NCBI GenBank assembly: GCA_934467415.1
Contig: CAKSLQ010000002.1
Span: forward strand, 175,158 to 239,157
Direction of reading: 5' to 3'
Source of the DNA: an uncultured Eubacteriales bacterium
Lineage (GTDB): Bacteria > Bacillota > Clostridia > Oscillospirales > CAG-272
Length of the DNA stretch: 64,000 nucleotides
Shown here piece after piece: positions 24,551 through 33,761 of the stretch. Within the stretch, counting starts at the first letter, position 1; each line of letters begins with the position of its first letter. The notes under the pieces are model-generated. The model saw only the letters and a program-made list of their open reading frames with translations. It made no database searches and had not been told where the DNA came from. The translations under genes and the position numbers were made by a program.

Positions 24551-27500
24551 TCAGAAGAACGTATACTGGTTCGTTTCGCTGAGGTTTTTCAGCGCGCCGC
24601 TCTGCGAAAGGATCTCGATGACGCTCTTGTTCAGCTTGGCGCGCTCACGCAGCTCCTCGATTGAGAAGAACTCGCCGTCGGCGCGCGCCTCGACGATCTT
24701 CTGCGCCGCGCCCTCGCCGAGGCCGCCGAGCGCCGCGAACGGCAGGCGGATCTTGCCGTTTTCGGGCAGGAACGCCGTGGCATCCGACTTGTAGAGATCG
24801 ACGGGCAAAAAGACCACGCCGCGCGCCAGCGCCTCGCGTGCAAGCGACAGCGCCGTGACGGTCTCTGCTTCCTTCTGCGTGGCGTCCGGCTTTTTGGACA
24901 GCTCCTCGATGGTGGCGCTGACCGCGCCGCGGCCGCGCATGACGATATCGCCGTCGAAGCCGCCCGGCGCGACCGTAAAGTACGCCGCATAGAACTCCAT
25001 CGGATAGTAAATCTTGTACCACGCAAGGCGGATCGCGCTCATGACATAGGCCGCGGCGTGCGCCTTCGGGAACATGTATTTGATCTTCTTGCAGGAGGCG
25101 ATGTACCACTCGGGCACATCGTGCTTCAGCATCTCCTCCTCCCACTCGGGCTTGACGCCCTTCCCCTTGCGGACGGCCTCCATGATGTCAAACGAGAGCT
25201 TGTTTTCCAGCCCGTGGCGGATGAGGTAGAGCATGATGCCGTCTCGCGTCCCCACGACCTCGGAAATCGTGCAGGTTCCCGCCTTGATGAGATCCTGCGC
25301 GTTGCCGAGCCACACGTCGGTGCCGTGCGTCAGCCCCGAGATCTGGAGAAGGTCGGCAAAGGTCTTCGGCTTGGCGTCCTCGAGAACGCCCTGGATGAAG
25401 CGCGTCCCCATCTCAGGCAGCCCCAGCGTGCCGAGATTGCAGCCGATGTCGTCGGGCGTGACACCGAGCGGCGCGCAGCTCTCAAACAGCTCGTAGGCGG
25501 CACGGTCGTTCATCTTCACGTCCATGACGCTCGTGTGCGTGTAGCGCTCGAGCATCTTGTACTTGGTCGGCATATCGTGTCCCAGCTCGTCCAGCTTCAG
25601 AATGGTATCGTGCAGATACGAGAACTGGAAGTGCGTGGTGACGATGTTGGAATTGGGGTCGTCGGCCGGGTGCTGCACCGGCGAGAAGTCGTAGATGCTG
25701 TACTCCTTCGGCACGACGATGATGCCGCCGGGGTGCTGCCCCGTGGTGCGCTTGACGCCGACGCAGCCCGCGATCAGGCGATCCGCATCCGCGCGGCAGA
25801 GCGCAATGCCCTTTTCCTCGAGATATTTTGAGACGAAGCCGAACGCCGTCTTCGACGCCAGCGTGCCGATCGTCCCCGCGCGGAAGACGTTTTCGCTGCC
25901 GAACAGCTCCTCGGTGTACTTATGCACCTTGCCCTGCACATCGCCCGAGAAGTTGAGGTCGATATCCGGCGATTTGTCGCCGAAGAAGCCGAGGAAGGTC
26001 TCAAACGGAATGTCGTGTCCGTCGCCGCGCAGCGGACCGCCGCAGACCGGGCAGGTCTTGTCCGGCAGGTCGAAGCCCGACCCGACCGAGCCGTCGGTAA
26101 AGAACTCGCTGTACTTGCACTTCGGGCAGACGTAGTGCGGCGGGAGCGGATTGACCTCGGAGATGCCCGCCATCGACGCGACAAAGGACGAGCCGACCGA
26201 GCCGCGCGAGCCGACGAGATAGCCCTGGCTCTCGCTGTAGGCGACCAGCTTCTGCGCGATGATGTAGAGCACGGCAAAGCCGTGCTTGATGATGGAGTCC
26301 AGCTCCTTTTTGAGGCGGGCGGACACGATCTCGGGCAGCTCATCGCCGTAGAGCGCGCGGGCGTGCTCCCAGCACATCCGCTGCAAGTCCTCCTCCGCGC
26401 CCTCCATGTTCGGCGTATACTGCCCCGTCGGGATCGGGCGGATCTCCTCGATCATGTCATTGATCAGATTCGTGTTTTCGACGACCACCTCGTAGGCAGT
26501 TTCTTCTCCGAGATAGGAGAACTCCTCGAGCATCTCCTCGGTGGTGCGCAGGTAGAGGCCGACATCCTTGTCCGCGTCCGAAAACTTCAGGCCGGAGAGC
26601 AGGATCTTGCGGTAGATCTCGTCCTCCTTGTTCATGAAGTGCGCGTCGCAGGTGGCAACGACCGGCTTGCCGAGCTTTTTGCCCAGCGCGACAATCCTGC
26701 GGTTGAGGTCGCGCAGCCCCTCGTCGTCCGCGACCTTGCCCTCGGCGATCAGAAAGCGGTTGTTGCAGATCGGCTGGATCTCGAGGTAATCGTAGAACGA
26801 GGCGATGCGCTCGATCTCGTCCTGCGGCTGCCCGTCCAGCACGGCGCGGAACAGCTCGCCCGCCTCGCACGCCGAGCCGATGATGAGGCCGTCGCGATAC
26901 TGCTCCAGCACGGTCTTCGGGATGCGGGGATTGCGGCGGTAATATTGCAGATAGCTCATCGAGACGAGACGATACAGGTTCTTCAGCCCGACGAGGTTTT
27001 TGACCAAGATAATCTGATGGTAAGTGCGCAGATTCAGCGGGTCGGCGCTCGCCTTCATGACCTCGTTGATGCGCCCGAGGTCGGAAATGCCCTCGTTCAT
27101 CAACTGCTCGGACATCTTGAAGTAGATCATCGCCAGCATCTCCGCGTCGTCGCAGGCGCGGTGATGGTTGAAGTCCCCGAGGCCGTAATGCTCGGCGAGG
27201 ATGTCCAGCTTGTGCTTCTTGAGGTCGGGGTTGGCAAAGCGGGAGAGCGCGACCGTGTCGAGATAGGGATTGGTGAACGGAATTTTCAGCTTCTCGGCGG
27301 CGGCGCGGATGAAACTCGTATCGAAGTTGGCGTTGTGCGCGATCAGCATCCGGTCGCCCGCAAATTCGAGAAAAGCGGGGATGGCTTTATCAATCGTCGG
27401 CGCGTCGGCCACCATCTCGTCGGTGATGCCGGTCAGCTCGGTGATCTTTTCCGGGATGGGCATCCCGGGGTTGACAAAGGTGTTGAAGCGGTCCAGCACC

Positions 27501-28924
27501 TTGCCCTCGCGGATGCGCACCGCGCCGATCTCGGTGATGCCGCAGTTTGACACCGAGAGACCGGTGGTCTCGATGTCGAAGACGACAAACTCGCTGTCCA
27601 GCCGCTTGTCGCAGCTGCCGTGGAGCGCACGGGCGGTGTCGTCCACGAAGTAGGCCTCCATGCCGTAGATGACCTTCACGCCGCCCTGCTTTTCGGCGGC
27701 GAGCATCATCTCGGGGAAGGACTGCACGTTGCCGTGGTCGGTGATGGCGATGGCGGGATGGCCCCAGCGCTTCGCCGCGGCAATCGCATCGGCGGGGTCG
27801 ATGATGGCGTCCATCTGCGACATGACGCTGTGCATGTGCAGCTCCACGCGCTTTTTCTCGGCGCGGTCGGCGCGCAGCACGGCTTTGATCTCCATGATGT
27901 GCTGCGGGCGCATGATGTTCTCGCCGAGAAAATCGTCGGCGCGCACACGGCCGTAGACGGCGTAGCACTTGCCGATCTTCATATCGCCGACAAAGCCGGC
28001 CTCCTCCTTCGGAAACGCGGCGCGCAGATAGATGGAGGAGTCGCCGTCCGTGATGCCGATCGTAACGTTGGTCTTGTCGCCACGGCGCGTGTCCTTGGTC
28101 TCGATGGAGAAGACCTTGCCCATCACGAGAAAGCTGCCGGTGCGGGACTGCAATTCGCGCATCGCCGTCGGCGTGTTGAAGGTGAACTCGTCGCCGAGGA
28201 TCTGCTTCGGCTCGCTTGTGTCAAAGGTCATGCAGCCGCTGGTGAACAGGCAGTCGCCCAGCTGAGACGCGCCGTGTTCCTCCTTCGAAATGGTGGCGAC
28301 GACGGGGCCGCGCGGCGCTTTTTCCTCCGCGGCGGGCGCGGGACGCGGCATGCTGCGCTCGGCCGCGAGGGCACGGCGGACATCATCGTCCATGCGGCGC
28401 AGCTCGTCGTCGAAGATCTGCCGCCGAATATTCTGCACCTCGGCGGCGTCGCCCTCTTTGATTTCAACTTTGTAGTCCAGCCCGAACTCGCTCCTGATGA
28501 TCCCGGCGATGACGTCCGCGGTATGCGCCGTATCGAGGATCCCGATGCCGCCCATGCCGAACGGAATGCCGATCTCGATCCTCCCGTCGTCGACGCGGAC
28601 GTCCGCATAGCCGAAAAAGCCCTTGGAGACCGTGCCGACGCGCTCGGTCTCGAGAAGGACTGCGGGCATATAGGACTTGTCAAACAGCTTTGCCGGATAG
28701 TGCGGCAGAATGCGCATCGAATTCAGCCGATAGGCCGCTGCAATGCCGCTCTCCGCGGCGTACAGCTCCCGCTTGTCGATCAGCGCGGCAAAGTCTGCGC
28801 GGATCTCCGCCATGCGCAGCGCCTTATCCGCGCGCAGCGAAATGTTTTCCGCCGCGTCGAGCAGCTCGTGCTCGCGCGCGGACGGGGTGTATTTATCGAA
28901 AATCTCCAGGATCTTTTTGGCCAT
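24551..28924 (-). CDS. polC: DNA polymerase III, PolC-type alpha subunit
   Basis: 1457 residues, the Gram-positive replicative polymerase with built-in proofreading. Order of parts: N-terminal domain, OB fold, PHP first half (RVELHMHSVMSQMDA near 390), DEDD exonuclease (FVVFDIETTGLSV near 460, HNANFDTSF, HHRACDDAEML), PHP second half, then the polymerase core. The core includes a zinc module (CPKCKYSEFF ... CPVCGG) and the PolC-specific region KRTTGQHPGGIIVVP. Length and order are normal. It starts 10 bp after the lipid kinase gene and shares its promoter. Confidence 0.98.
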   Translation of the reverse strand: MAKKILEIFDKYTPSAREHELLDAAENISLRADKALRMAEIRADFAALIDKRELYAAESGIAAAYRLNSMRILPHYPAKLFDKSYMPAVLLETERVGTVSKGFFGYADVRVDDGRIEIGIPFGMGGIGILDTAHTADVIAGIIRSEFGLDYKVEIKEGDAAEVQNIRRQIFDDELRRMDDDVRRALAAERSMPRPAPAAEEKAPRGPVVATISKEEHGASQLGDCLFTSGCMTFDTSEPKQILGDEFTFNTPTAMRELQSRTGSFLVMGKVFSIETKDTRRGDKTNVTIGITDGDSSIYLRAAFPKEEAGFVGDMKIGKCYAVYGRVRADDFLGENIMRPQHIMEIKAVLRADRAEKKRVELHMHSVMSQMDAIIDPADAIAAAKRWGHPAIAITDHGNVQSFPEMMLAAEKQGGVKVIYGMEAYFVDDTARALHGSCDKRLDSEFVVFDIETTGLSVSNCGITEIGAVRIREGKVLDRFNTFVNPGMPIPEKITELTGITDEMVADAPTIDKAIPAFLEFAGDRMLIAHNANFDTSFIRAAAEKLKIPFTNPYLDTVALSRFANPDLKKHKLDILAEHYGLGDFNHHRACDDAEMLAMIYFKMSEQLMNEGISDLGRINEVMKASADPLNLRTYHQIILVKNLVGLKNLYRLVSMSYLQYYRRNPRIPKTVLEQYRDGLIIGSACEAGELFRAVLDGQPQDEIERIASFYDYLEIQPICNNRFLIAEGKVADDEGLRDLNRRIVALGKKLGKPVVATCDAHFMNKEDEIYRKILLSGLKFSDADKDVGLYLRTTEEMLEEFSYLGEETAYEVVVENTNLINDMIEEIRPIPTGQYTPNMEGAEEDLQRMCWEHARALYGDELPEIVSARLKKELDSIIKHGFAVLYIIAQKLVAYSESQGYLVGSRGSVGSSFVASMAGISEVNPLPPHYVCPKCKYSEFFTDGSVGSGFDLPDKTCPVCGGPLRGDGHDIPFETFLGFFGDKSPDIDLNFSGDVQGKVHKYTEELFGSENVFRAGTIGTLASKTAFGFVSKYLEEKGIALCRADADRLIAGCVGVKRTTGQHPGGIIVVPKEYSIYDFSPVQHPADDPNSNIVTTHFQFSYLHDTILKLDELGHDMPTKYKMLERYTHTSVMDVKMNDRAAYELFESCAPLGVTPDDIGCNLGTLGLPEMGTRFIQGVLEDAKPKTFADLLQISGLTHGTDVWLGNAQDLIKAGTCTISEVVGTRDGIMLYLIRHGLENKLSFDIMEAVRKGKGVKPEWEEEMLKHDVPEWYIASCKKIKYMFPKAHAAAYVMSAIRLAWYKIYYPMEFYAAYFTVAPGGFDGDIVMRGRGAVSATIEELSKKPDATQKEAETVTALSLAREALARGVVFLPVDLYKSDATAFLPENGKIRLPFAALGGLGEGAAQKIVEARADGEFFSIEELRERAKLNKSVIEILSQSGALKNLSETNQYTFF

Positions 28925-28934
28925 GGTTCTACCG

Positions 28935-29816
28935 TTACTTTATAAAATTGATGACGCCGTGCAGGTTGCGGATCTCCACCGCACCGTCGGTGCGCTTGTA
29001 CTCGCCGTCGAGCGACCATGCGGTCGGCTCGGACGGGGTCACGGTCAGCGAGGACGCCTTGAAAAACGCAAAGCGGTCGTTGTCAAAGCGGCTGTTTGTG
29101 AGCGAATTGATGATGATGCTGAGGTCGCCGATCATCTTCGGCATTTTGATGAGCAACACCTCAAACATACCGTCGTTGAGCGAGACCAGCTCATCCTTCA
29201 GCTTGACGATGCCGCCGAAGGATTTGGAATTGGCGATCGCGCCGAAAACATAATCGTCCTCCAGCGTCCGATCGTCCGCCGCCAGCTTCACATGGTAAGG
29301 CTTGATGCTGGCAAGGTCCTTGATGCCCTCAAAAACATAGGCCGCATGGCCGAGTACGTTCTTCATATCCTGCGGCACGGAATACGAGGTTGCCGTGAAC
29401 GCGCCGAAGGACGCGATATAGGTAAAATAGCTGTCGCCGAACTTGCCGATGTCAAGCGGCAGCGGCAGCCCGTCCGCAATGGCGTGTGCCGCCTTTCTGA
29501 TGTCGGTGGGAATGCCCATGCTGGAGGCAAAATCGTTGGTGCTGCCGCAGGGAATATAGCCGAGCGGGATCGTCACGCCCGCATCCAGCATGCCGCTGAT
29601 GGTCTCGTTGAGCGTGCCGTCGCCGCCGCAGCAGACGATACGGTCAAATTCGCCGCCGCGCGCCGCAAATTCCGTCGCGTCGCCGCGCCGCCCCGTGACC
29701 ATGACCGTTGTGGCAAAGCCGCCCGCCGAAAATATCGAGATCACGTCAAGCAGCAGGGGGCGCAGACGCTTGGTCCCCGCCACGGGATTGACGATCATCA
29801 AAAGTTTCTTTTCCAT
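28935..29816 (-). CDS. Diacylglycerol/lipid kinase family protein (YegS/DgkB type)
   Basis: 293 residues, cytosolic kinase of the DAGK catalytic family. Motifs: MIVNPVAGTKR at the start, RIVCCGGDGTLNE for nucleotide binding, LGYIPCGSTNDFASSMGI, and SLDGEYKRTDGAVEIRN at the end. In Bacillota DgkB returns diacylglycerol to phosphatidate. The presence of cdsA in the same region is consistent but not proof. Whether it acts on diacylglycerol or another lipid cannot be read. It leads the unit with polC. Confidence 0.88.
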   Translation of the reverse strand: MEKKLLMIVNPVAGTKRLRPLLLDVISIFSAGGFATTVMVTGRRGDATEFAARGGEFDRIVCCGGDGTLNETISGMLDAGVTIPLGYIPCGSTNDFASSMGIPTDIRKAAHAIADGLPLPLDIGKFGDSYFTYIASFGAFTATSYSVPQDMKNVLGHAAYVFEGIKDLASIKPYHVKLAADDRTLEDDYVFGAIANSKSFGGIVKLKDELVSLNDGMFEVLLIKMPKMIGDLSIIINSLTNSRFDNDRFAFFKASSLTVTPSEPTAWSLDGEYKRTDGAVEIRNLHGVINFIK

Positions 29817-29859
29817 GTCACAACCTCCGAAAAACCGGATTCTTTTTCGCCGTGCCTAC

Positions 29860-29888
29860 AGTATAGCACAGATTTTGTTTTTCGACAA
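29860..29888 (-). promoter_or_regulatory. Promoter of the lipid kinase-polC unit
   Basis: Minus strand TTGTCG (29883-29888), 17-bp spacer, TATACT (29860-29865). Confidence 0.75.
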
Positions 29889-29903
29889 TGCCTTCACAAA
29901 AAA

Positions 29904-30698
29904 TCAGTCGGCCTCCGCAGGCGCGTCGAGCAGCAGCGCGACCTGCGTGATGAACTTGTCCGGATCGCGGTGCTGCGCCGGCCCTTCCATATAAATATGG
30001 CGGCAGAGGCCGCGGTGCCGCAGTCCCTGCGCCGCTGCGGCTTCCAGCAGCTGCGCGCGCATGACGGGCAGACCCGCATAATCGCCGTGGAGCGTGGCGC
30101 GCAGCACGGGCGCGGCCGGCAGGGCGCGCACATATTCCCCGGTGCTGCCCGCCGGGATCGCAATGCAGTAGGTGCAGAGGTCCGGGTCCTTCAGCGGGAA
30201 CTCGGTGAAGAACATGCGCCTGCCCGTGTCCGAGCCGTACTGCCGCATCGCGGCGGGGATCACCTCGCGCAGCTGCGCCTTGCGCTCCTCCACGGTCGGC
30301 GCACGCAGTGTGCGCGCATAGACCGTGACGGCGGGCAGCAGCACGCGCGCGGGCGCTGCCTTCTCCCCGTTGACGCGGGCACGCAGCTTTTCAATGCTGA
30401 GGTTCAGCTCGTCGCGCATGGCCTCCAGCCGTGCGATCAGCGGCACAAGATCGGTCTCATCCGCGAAATACGCATGGATCTCATCAAGAGACAGCCCGAG
30501 ATTCTGAAAAATACGGATTGAGCGGATACGGGTGAGCGTATCGGTGGTGTAATAGCGGTTGCCCGCCGTCCCCTCCTTGACGTCCGGGACGATCAGACCG
30601 CGGTCCTCATAGTTTAAGATCATGCGGCGGGTCAGGCCGAGCGCCGCGGCGACCTCGCCGATTGTGAGCAGCTGTTCTTTCGGAAAAACATTTTTCAT
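29904..30698 (-). CDS. MerR-family regulator with GyrI-like effector domain
   Basis: 264 residues. N-terminal MerR winged helix: LLTIGEVAAALGLTRRMILN, then YEDRGLIVP, and a dimer helix (ETDLVPLIARLEAMRDELN). Residues from about 120 on resemble a GyrI-like small-molecule-binding domain, as in BmrR-type drug sensors. ATG at 30698 was chosen; another at 30728 would add 10 residues and overlap the operator. A perfect 6+4+6 palindrome lies in the 19-bp spacer of the divergent lipoprotein promoter, the classical MerR site. It most likely activates that gene when bound to an effector. Confidence 0.88.
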   Translation of the reverse strand: MKNVFPKEQLLTIGEVAAALGLTRRMILNYEDRGLIVPDVKEGTAGNRYYTTDTLTRIRSIRIFQNLGLSLDEIHAYFADETDLVPLIARLEAMRDELNLSIEKLRARVNGEKAAPARVLLPAVTVYARTLRAPTVEERKAQLREVIPAAMRQYGSDTGRRMFFTEFPLKDPDLCTYCIAIPAGSTGEYVRALPAAPVLRATLHGDYAGLPVMRAQLLEAAAAQGLRHRGLCRHIYMEGPAQHRDPDKFITQVALLLDAPAEAD

Positions 30699-30715
30699 TT
30701 TTTTATTAAAACCCC

Positions 30716-30746
30716 TTGCATCGTACATCAGTGTACGGTATATGAT
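30716..30746 (+). promoter_or_regulatory. MerR-type promoter with palindromic operator in a 19-bp spacer
   Basis: TTGCAT (30716-30721) and TATGAT (30741-30746) are 19 bp apart, longer than the 17 bp used elsewhere in this window. The spacer holds the perfect palindrome CGTACAtcagTGTACG (30722-30737). This is the layout of promoters activated by MerR proteins. Confidence 0.75.
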
Positions 30747-30748
30747 AC

Positions 30749-30777
30749 AGTATAGCAGATTGCGGGCGCGGCTGCAA
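30749..30777 (-). promoter_or_regulatory. Promoter of the MerR-family gene
   Basis: Minus strand TTGCAG (30772-30777), 17-bp spacer, TATACT (30749-30754). Its start region runs into the operator at 30722-30737, so the regulator may repress itself. Confidence 0.72.
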
Positions 30778-30839
30778 GCAGAATCTTGCCGAAATCGTCC
30801 CGGATCTGAAATACACACTTTTCCCAAGGAGACATACCC

Positions 30840-31403
30840 ATGAAAAAACTGATGTCCGTGCTGCTCGCGGCAGCCCTGATGCTGACCGCCGTATTTGCTT
30901 TCACCGCCTGCGGCGACACGGAAGAAGCACCCGATACGGGGAGCACCGAGAGCACGCCCGTATCCGAAGACGCGACCGAGGCAACCGACGCGACCGCAGA
31001 TACCGCAGAGACGCTGGAAGACGGCTCGGTCTTCCCGGCAGCCCTTTCCGAGGCGGCTGCATACGCCATCCCCGACCTCTCCTACACCACCTGGACGCTG
31101 TCCGGCGGCATGGCAGACGGCAAGGAGATGGAAGCCGAAGATGTGGAGAAGCTGCTGGCGACCATCGGCGGCACGCTGGAATTCTCGTTCTTTGAAAACG
31201 GCGAAGTCGATCTCGACCGCGCCGACAAGACCTATGTCGGTACTTACACCGCTCTGCTGGACGGCTATGCACTCGACCTCGTCTTTGACGGTCTCGCATA
31301 CTACGCCGTGATGACCGATGTCGAAGGCACGGCCGTGCTCGTCATCTCGCCCAAGACCAACTCCGAGATCGCGCTCTACCTGACGCAGATCGAAGTCGGC
31401 TGA
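30840..31403 (+). CDS. Small lipoprotein under MerR-type control
   Basis: 187 residues. The signal segment LLAAALMLTAVFAFTAC gives Cys24 as the lipidation site, followed by a 35-residue Glu/Thr/Asp-rich linker and an acidic globular domain of about 120 residues (LSYTTWTLSGGMADGKEM; VLVISPKTNSEIALYLTQIE). The pattern suggests a lipocalin-like beta-barrel, but this is only an impression from the alternating strands. ATG follows AAGGAGA. It diverges from the MerR gene and has a MerR-type promoter, so it may bind the same compound the regulator senses. Confidence 0.78.
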   Translation: MKKLMSVLLAAALMLTAVFAFTACGDTEEAPDTGSTESTPVSEDATEATDATADTAETLEDGSVFPAALSEAAAYAIPDLSYTTWTLSGGMADGKEMEAEDVEKLLATIGGTLEFSFFENGEVDLDRADKTYVGTYTALLDGYALDLVFDGLAYYAVMTDVEGTAVLVISPKTNSEIALYLTQIEVG

Positions 31404-31456
31404 CCAAAAATAGATACCTCCTCCAAATCCGGCGGCACACAACGCCGGACAGGTAT

Positions 31457-31492
31457 AAAAAAAGAACGTTCCCGCGGGAACGTTCTTTTTTT
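31457..31492. terminator. Bidirectional terminator
   Basis: AAAAAAAGAACGTTCCCG and its complement form a near-perfect palindrome between the converging lipoprotein gene and GH2 gene. Confidence 0.92.
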
Positions 31493-31496
31493 GCAT

Positions 31497-33203
31497 TTAT
31501 TCTTCCACGGCCGCCTTCTGCGTGTTGATGGCGCGGATGACTTCGGGCGGGAACTTGGGATGGCGATCGTAGGTGTAAAGGCCGTTGACCTCCTGCTCCA
31601 CGTCGGTCAGCTGCGTATAGCAGAACGCGCTGATCGCGCGGTTCTCCAGCAGCGCGGTGACCAGCCCGCGGTAGCGCTCGATGAACTCCGCCTCGCTCTG
31701 CGGCCGGTTGCCGTAGCCCCAGCCGCCCTCTGGATGTGCGGGATTCCACCAGATGCCGCCGAACTCACTGACAAACGGGGGCTTTCCGACATGCTTGCCG
31801 AGGTTGTTGACCGTGACGGCTTCGCCGCGCTCAAGCGGCAGGTAGCGCGCACGGAAGGTCTCGGGGTTTTGGTCGTAGTCGTGGACGTCGAAGATGTCGG
31901 ACAGCGTACCCTGATGCGTCCAGCCGGAAGCGTCGATATAGATACGGTCGGGGTCAAAGGCGCGGGTCATATCCGCAAGCTCACGGACAAGGTCGCGGTC
32001 CTGATCCTTCTGCGTCTCATTGAGCGGACACCAGCCGATGATGGCGGGATGGTTGTAATCCCGCTCCAGCACCTCGCGCCACTCGGGCAGGAAGCCTCTC
32101 CATGCCTCGGGGCGCGAAATGTCCAGCCCCCAGTTGGCATGTTCGCCCCACACGATATAGCCGAGGCGGTCGCAGTGGTAGAGGAACAGCGGCTCAAAGA
32201 CCTTCTGATGCAGGCGCGCACCGTTGAAGCCCATGTCCAGCGAGCGTTTGATGTCGGCAACGAGGTCCGCCTCGGTAGGCGCCGTGTAGATGCCGTCCGG
32301 ATAGAAGCCCTGATCGAGGATCAGACGCTGGTAGACCACCTTGCCGTTGATGTAGGTGCGGTTGTTCTTCCACTCGACCTTGCGCATACCGAAATAGGAA
32401 TGCACAAAATCGCCGCCCCCGAGTTCAAAATCGAGGTCGTAGAGCTGACCGTCGCCGACGTTCCAGAGGTGCAGCTCGTCGAGCTTCACCTCGAGCGCCG
32501 CGCTCTTGCCGCTGACGCGCGTCTCGGCCGTGCCGACGACCTTGCCGCCGAATTTTGCCGTCGCGGTGAGGGTCTTGCCGTCCGCGTTCTCGCAGACCGC
32601 CTCGACGAAGACGCTCCGGTTCTCCACCGAGGGGCGGCACTTGATGCGGCGGAGGTAGGCGTCCGGCATGTTTTCCAGCCACACGGTCTGCCAGATGCCC
32701 GTGGTGCGGGTGTAGGAGCAGCCGACCGAATGGAACTTGCGGCACTGCTTGCCGCCCGGCTGGTTCTGACTGCGCAGAAGGTCGGTGGCGCAGATGACAA
32801 TTTTGTTTGCCCCCGCGGTCAGCGCGGACGTGATGTCCATCGCAAAGGACACATAGCCGCCGATGTGGCGGTCGATGTACTTGCCGTTGACGAAGACCTC
32901 GGTCTCGTAGTCGCAGGCGCCGATGTTGAGCAGCGTGCGGCGGCCGGCCGCCGTCCAGTCGGCAGGCAGCTCCACGGTGCGCATATACCAGACGCACTCC
33001 ATGAAGTCGGTGTGCGCCAGCCCGGAAAGACGGCTCTCGGGGCAGAACGGAACGTTGATGACGCCGGAGAGCTTCTCCGCCTCATAGAGCTTGCGCTCCT
33101 TGCCGCTGCGGCCGTGGTCGATCTCAAACTGCCACTCGCCGTTCAGGTTCATCCAATCCTTGCGCGCAAACTGCGGGCGCGGATATTCGGGACGTGGGAT
33201 CAT
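31497..33203 (-). CDS. Glycoside hydrolase family 2 enzyme
   Basis: 568 residues, no signal peptide, so probably cytosolic. N-terminal jelly-roll sugar-binding domain (PRPQFARKDWMNLNGEWQF; FCPESRLSGL), an immunoglobulin-like middle domain, then a TIM barrel. The acid/base Glu is in GWCPLNETQKD and the probable nucleophile Glu in PFVSEFGG. ATG at 33203 follows AAGGAG. Substrate cannot be fixed: beta-galactosidase, beta-glucuronidase and related activities share these features, and the protein is shorter than LacZ. It has its own promoter and no transporter gene next to it. Confidence 0.88.
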   Translation of the reverse strand: MIPRPEYPRPQFARKDWMNLNGEWQFEIDHGRSGKERKLYEAEKLSGVINVPFCPESRLSGLAHTDFMECVWYMRTVELPADWTAAGRRTLLNIGACDYETEVFVNGKYIDRHIGGYVSFAMDITSALTAGANKIVICATDLLRSQNQPGGKQCRKFHSVGCSYTRTTGIWQTVWLENMPDAYLRRIKCRPSVENRSVFVEAVCENADGKTLTATAKFGGKVVGTAETRVSGKSAALEVKLDELHLWNVGDGQLYDLDFELGGGDFVHSYFGMRKVEWKNNRTYINGKVVYQRLILDQGFYPDGIYTAPTEADLVADIKRSLDMGFNGARLHQKVFEPLFLYHCDRLGYIVWGEHANWGLDISRPEAWRGFLPEWREVLERDYNHPAIIGWCPLNETQKDQDRDLVRELADMTRAFDPDRIYIDASGWTHQGTLSDIFDVHDYDQNPETFRARYLPLERGEAVTVNNLGKHVGKPPFVSEFGGIWWNPAHPEGGWGYGNRPQSEAEFIERYRGLVTALLENRAISAFCYTQLTDVEQEVNGLYTYDRHPKFPPEVIRAINTQKAAVEE

Positions 33204-33249
33204 AGATTCAAATCTCCTTTGATGCAAAATTGCATGGTCTGATGCTCCT

Positions 33250-33278
33250 ATTATACAGGAATCCCATCTCCCCGTAAA
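33250..33278 (-). promoter_or_regulatory. Promoter of the GH2 gene
   Basis: Minus strand TTTACG (33273-33278), 17-bp spacer, TATAAT (33250-33255). A near-palindrome ATGCAAAATTGCAT (33222-33235) lies between it and the start codon and could be an operator. Confidence 0.65.
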
Positions 33279-33354
33279 TACAAAATAAGCACCTATTTTT
33301 GCAGAATATCTGCATTTTACGCACGGCGGTCACCGCACCGCCCGTGCCGCCGTT

Positions 33355-33741
33355 TCAGTATGGATAGTGCGGCATCAGCTCGCCGAGCTTTGCCGAAGTG
33401 CCGTCGCGGTTCAGCAGGACCTCGATGTCCTTCGCGGTCGGCCCCATCTGCATCATGAACTCCCGGCAGGCGCCGCAGGGCGGCATCACGCTGCCGTCCA
33501 GATACACCGCACAGACGTGTGTGATCTCGTATTCGCCGTGCGTGAACATGGTGGAGAGCGCGTTGCGCTCCGCGCAGAAGCCGAGGCTGCACGCCGTGTC
33601 GATGCAGATACCGGTATAGATATTGCCGTCCTTCGTCAGCACCGCCGCGCCGACACTGCCGACGCACATGTGCGGCGAAAGCTCGTGCGGGCAGACTGCC
33701 GCCTTTGCGGCATTGTAAAGTTTCTCCCAGTTTTCCGTCAT
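33355..33741 (-). CDS. cdd: Cytidine deaminase
   Basis: 128 residues, tetrameric zinc enzyme of pyrimidine salvage that deaminates cytidine and deoxycytidine. Zinc and catalytic motif CAERNAL (Cys and Glu) and the second cysteine pair PCGACREF are present. VGAAVLTKDGNIYTG matches the substrate-binding strand. ATG at 33741 follows GGAG. It starts 20 bp after the helicase gene and is probably co-transcribed. A blasticidin-S deaminase-like role is possible but less likely with this length. Confidence 0.9.
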   Translation of the reverse strand: MTENWEKLYNAAKAAVCPHELSPHMCVGSVGAAVLTKDGNIYTGICIDTACSLGFCAERNALSTMFTHGEYEITHVCAVYLDGSVMPPCGACREFMMQMGPTAKDIEVLLNRDGTSAKLGELMPHYPY

Positions 33742-33761
33742 TGTTTTTCTCCGTATGTAAA

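Noticed and set aside
25922..27550. Plus-strand frame of 542 codons inside polC
   Set aside because: Fully antisense to the well-supported polC and without recognisable motifs or a ribosome site.
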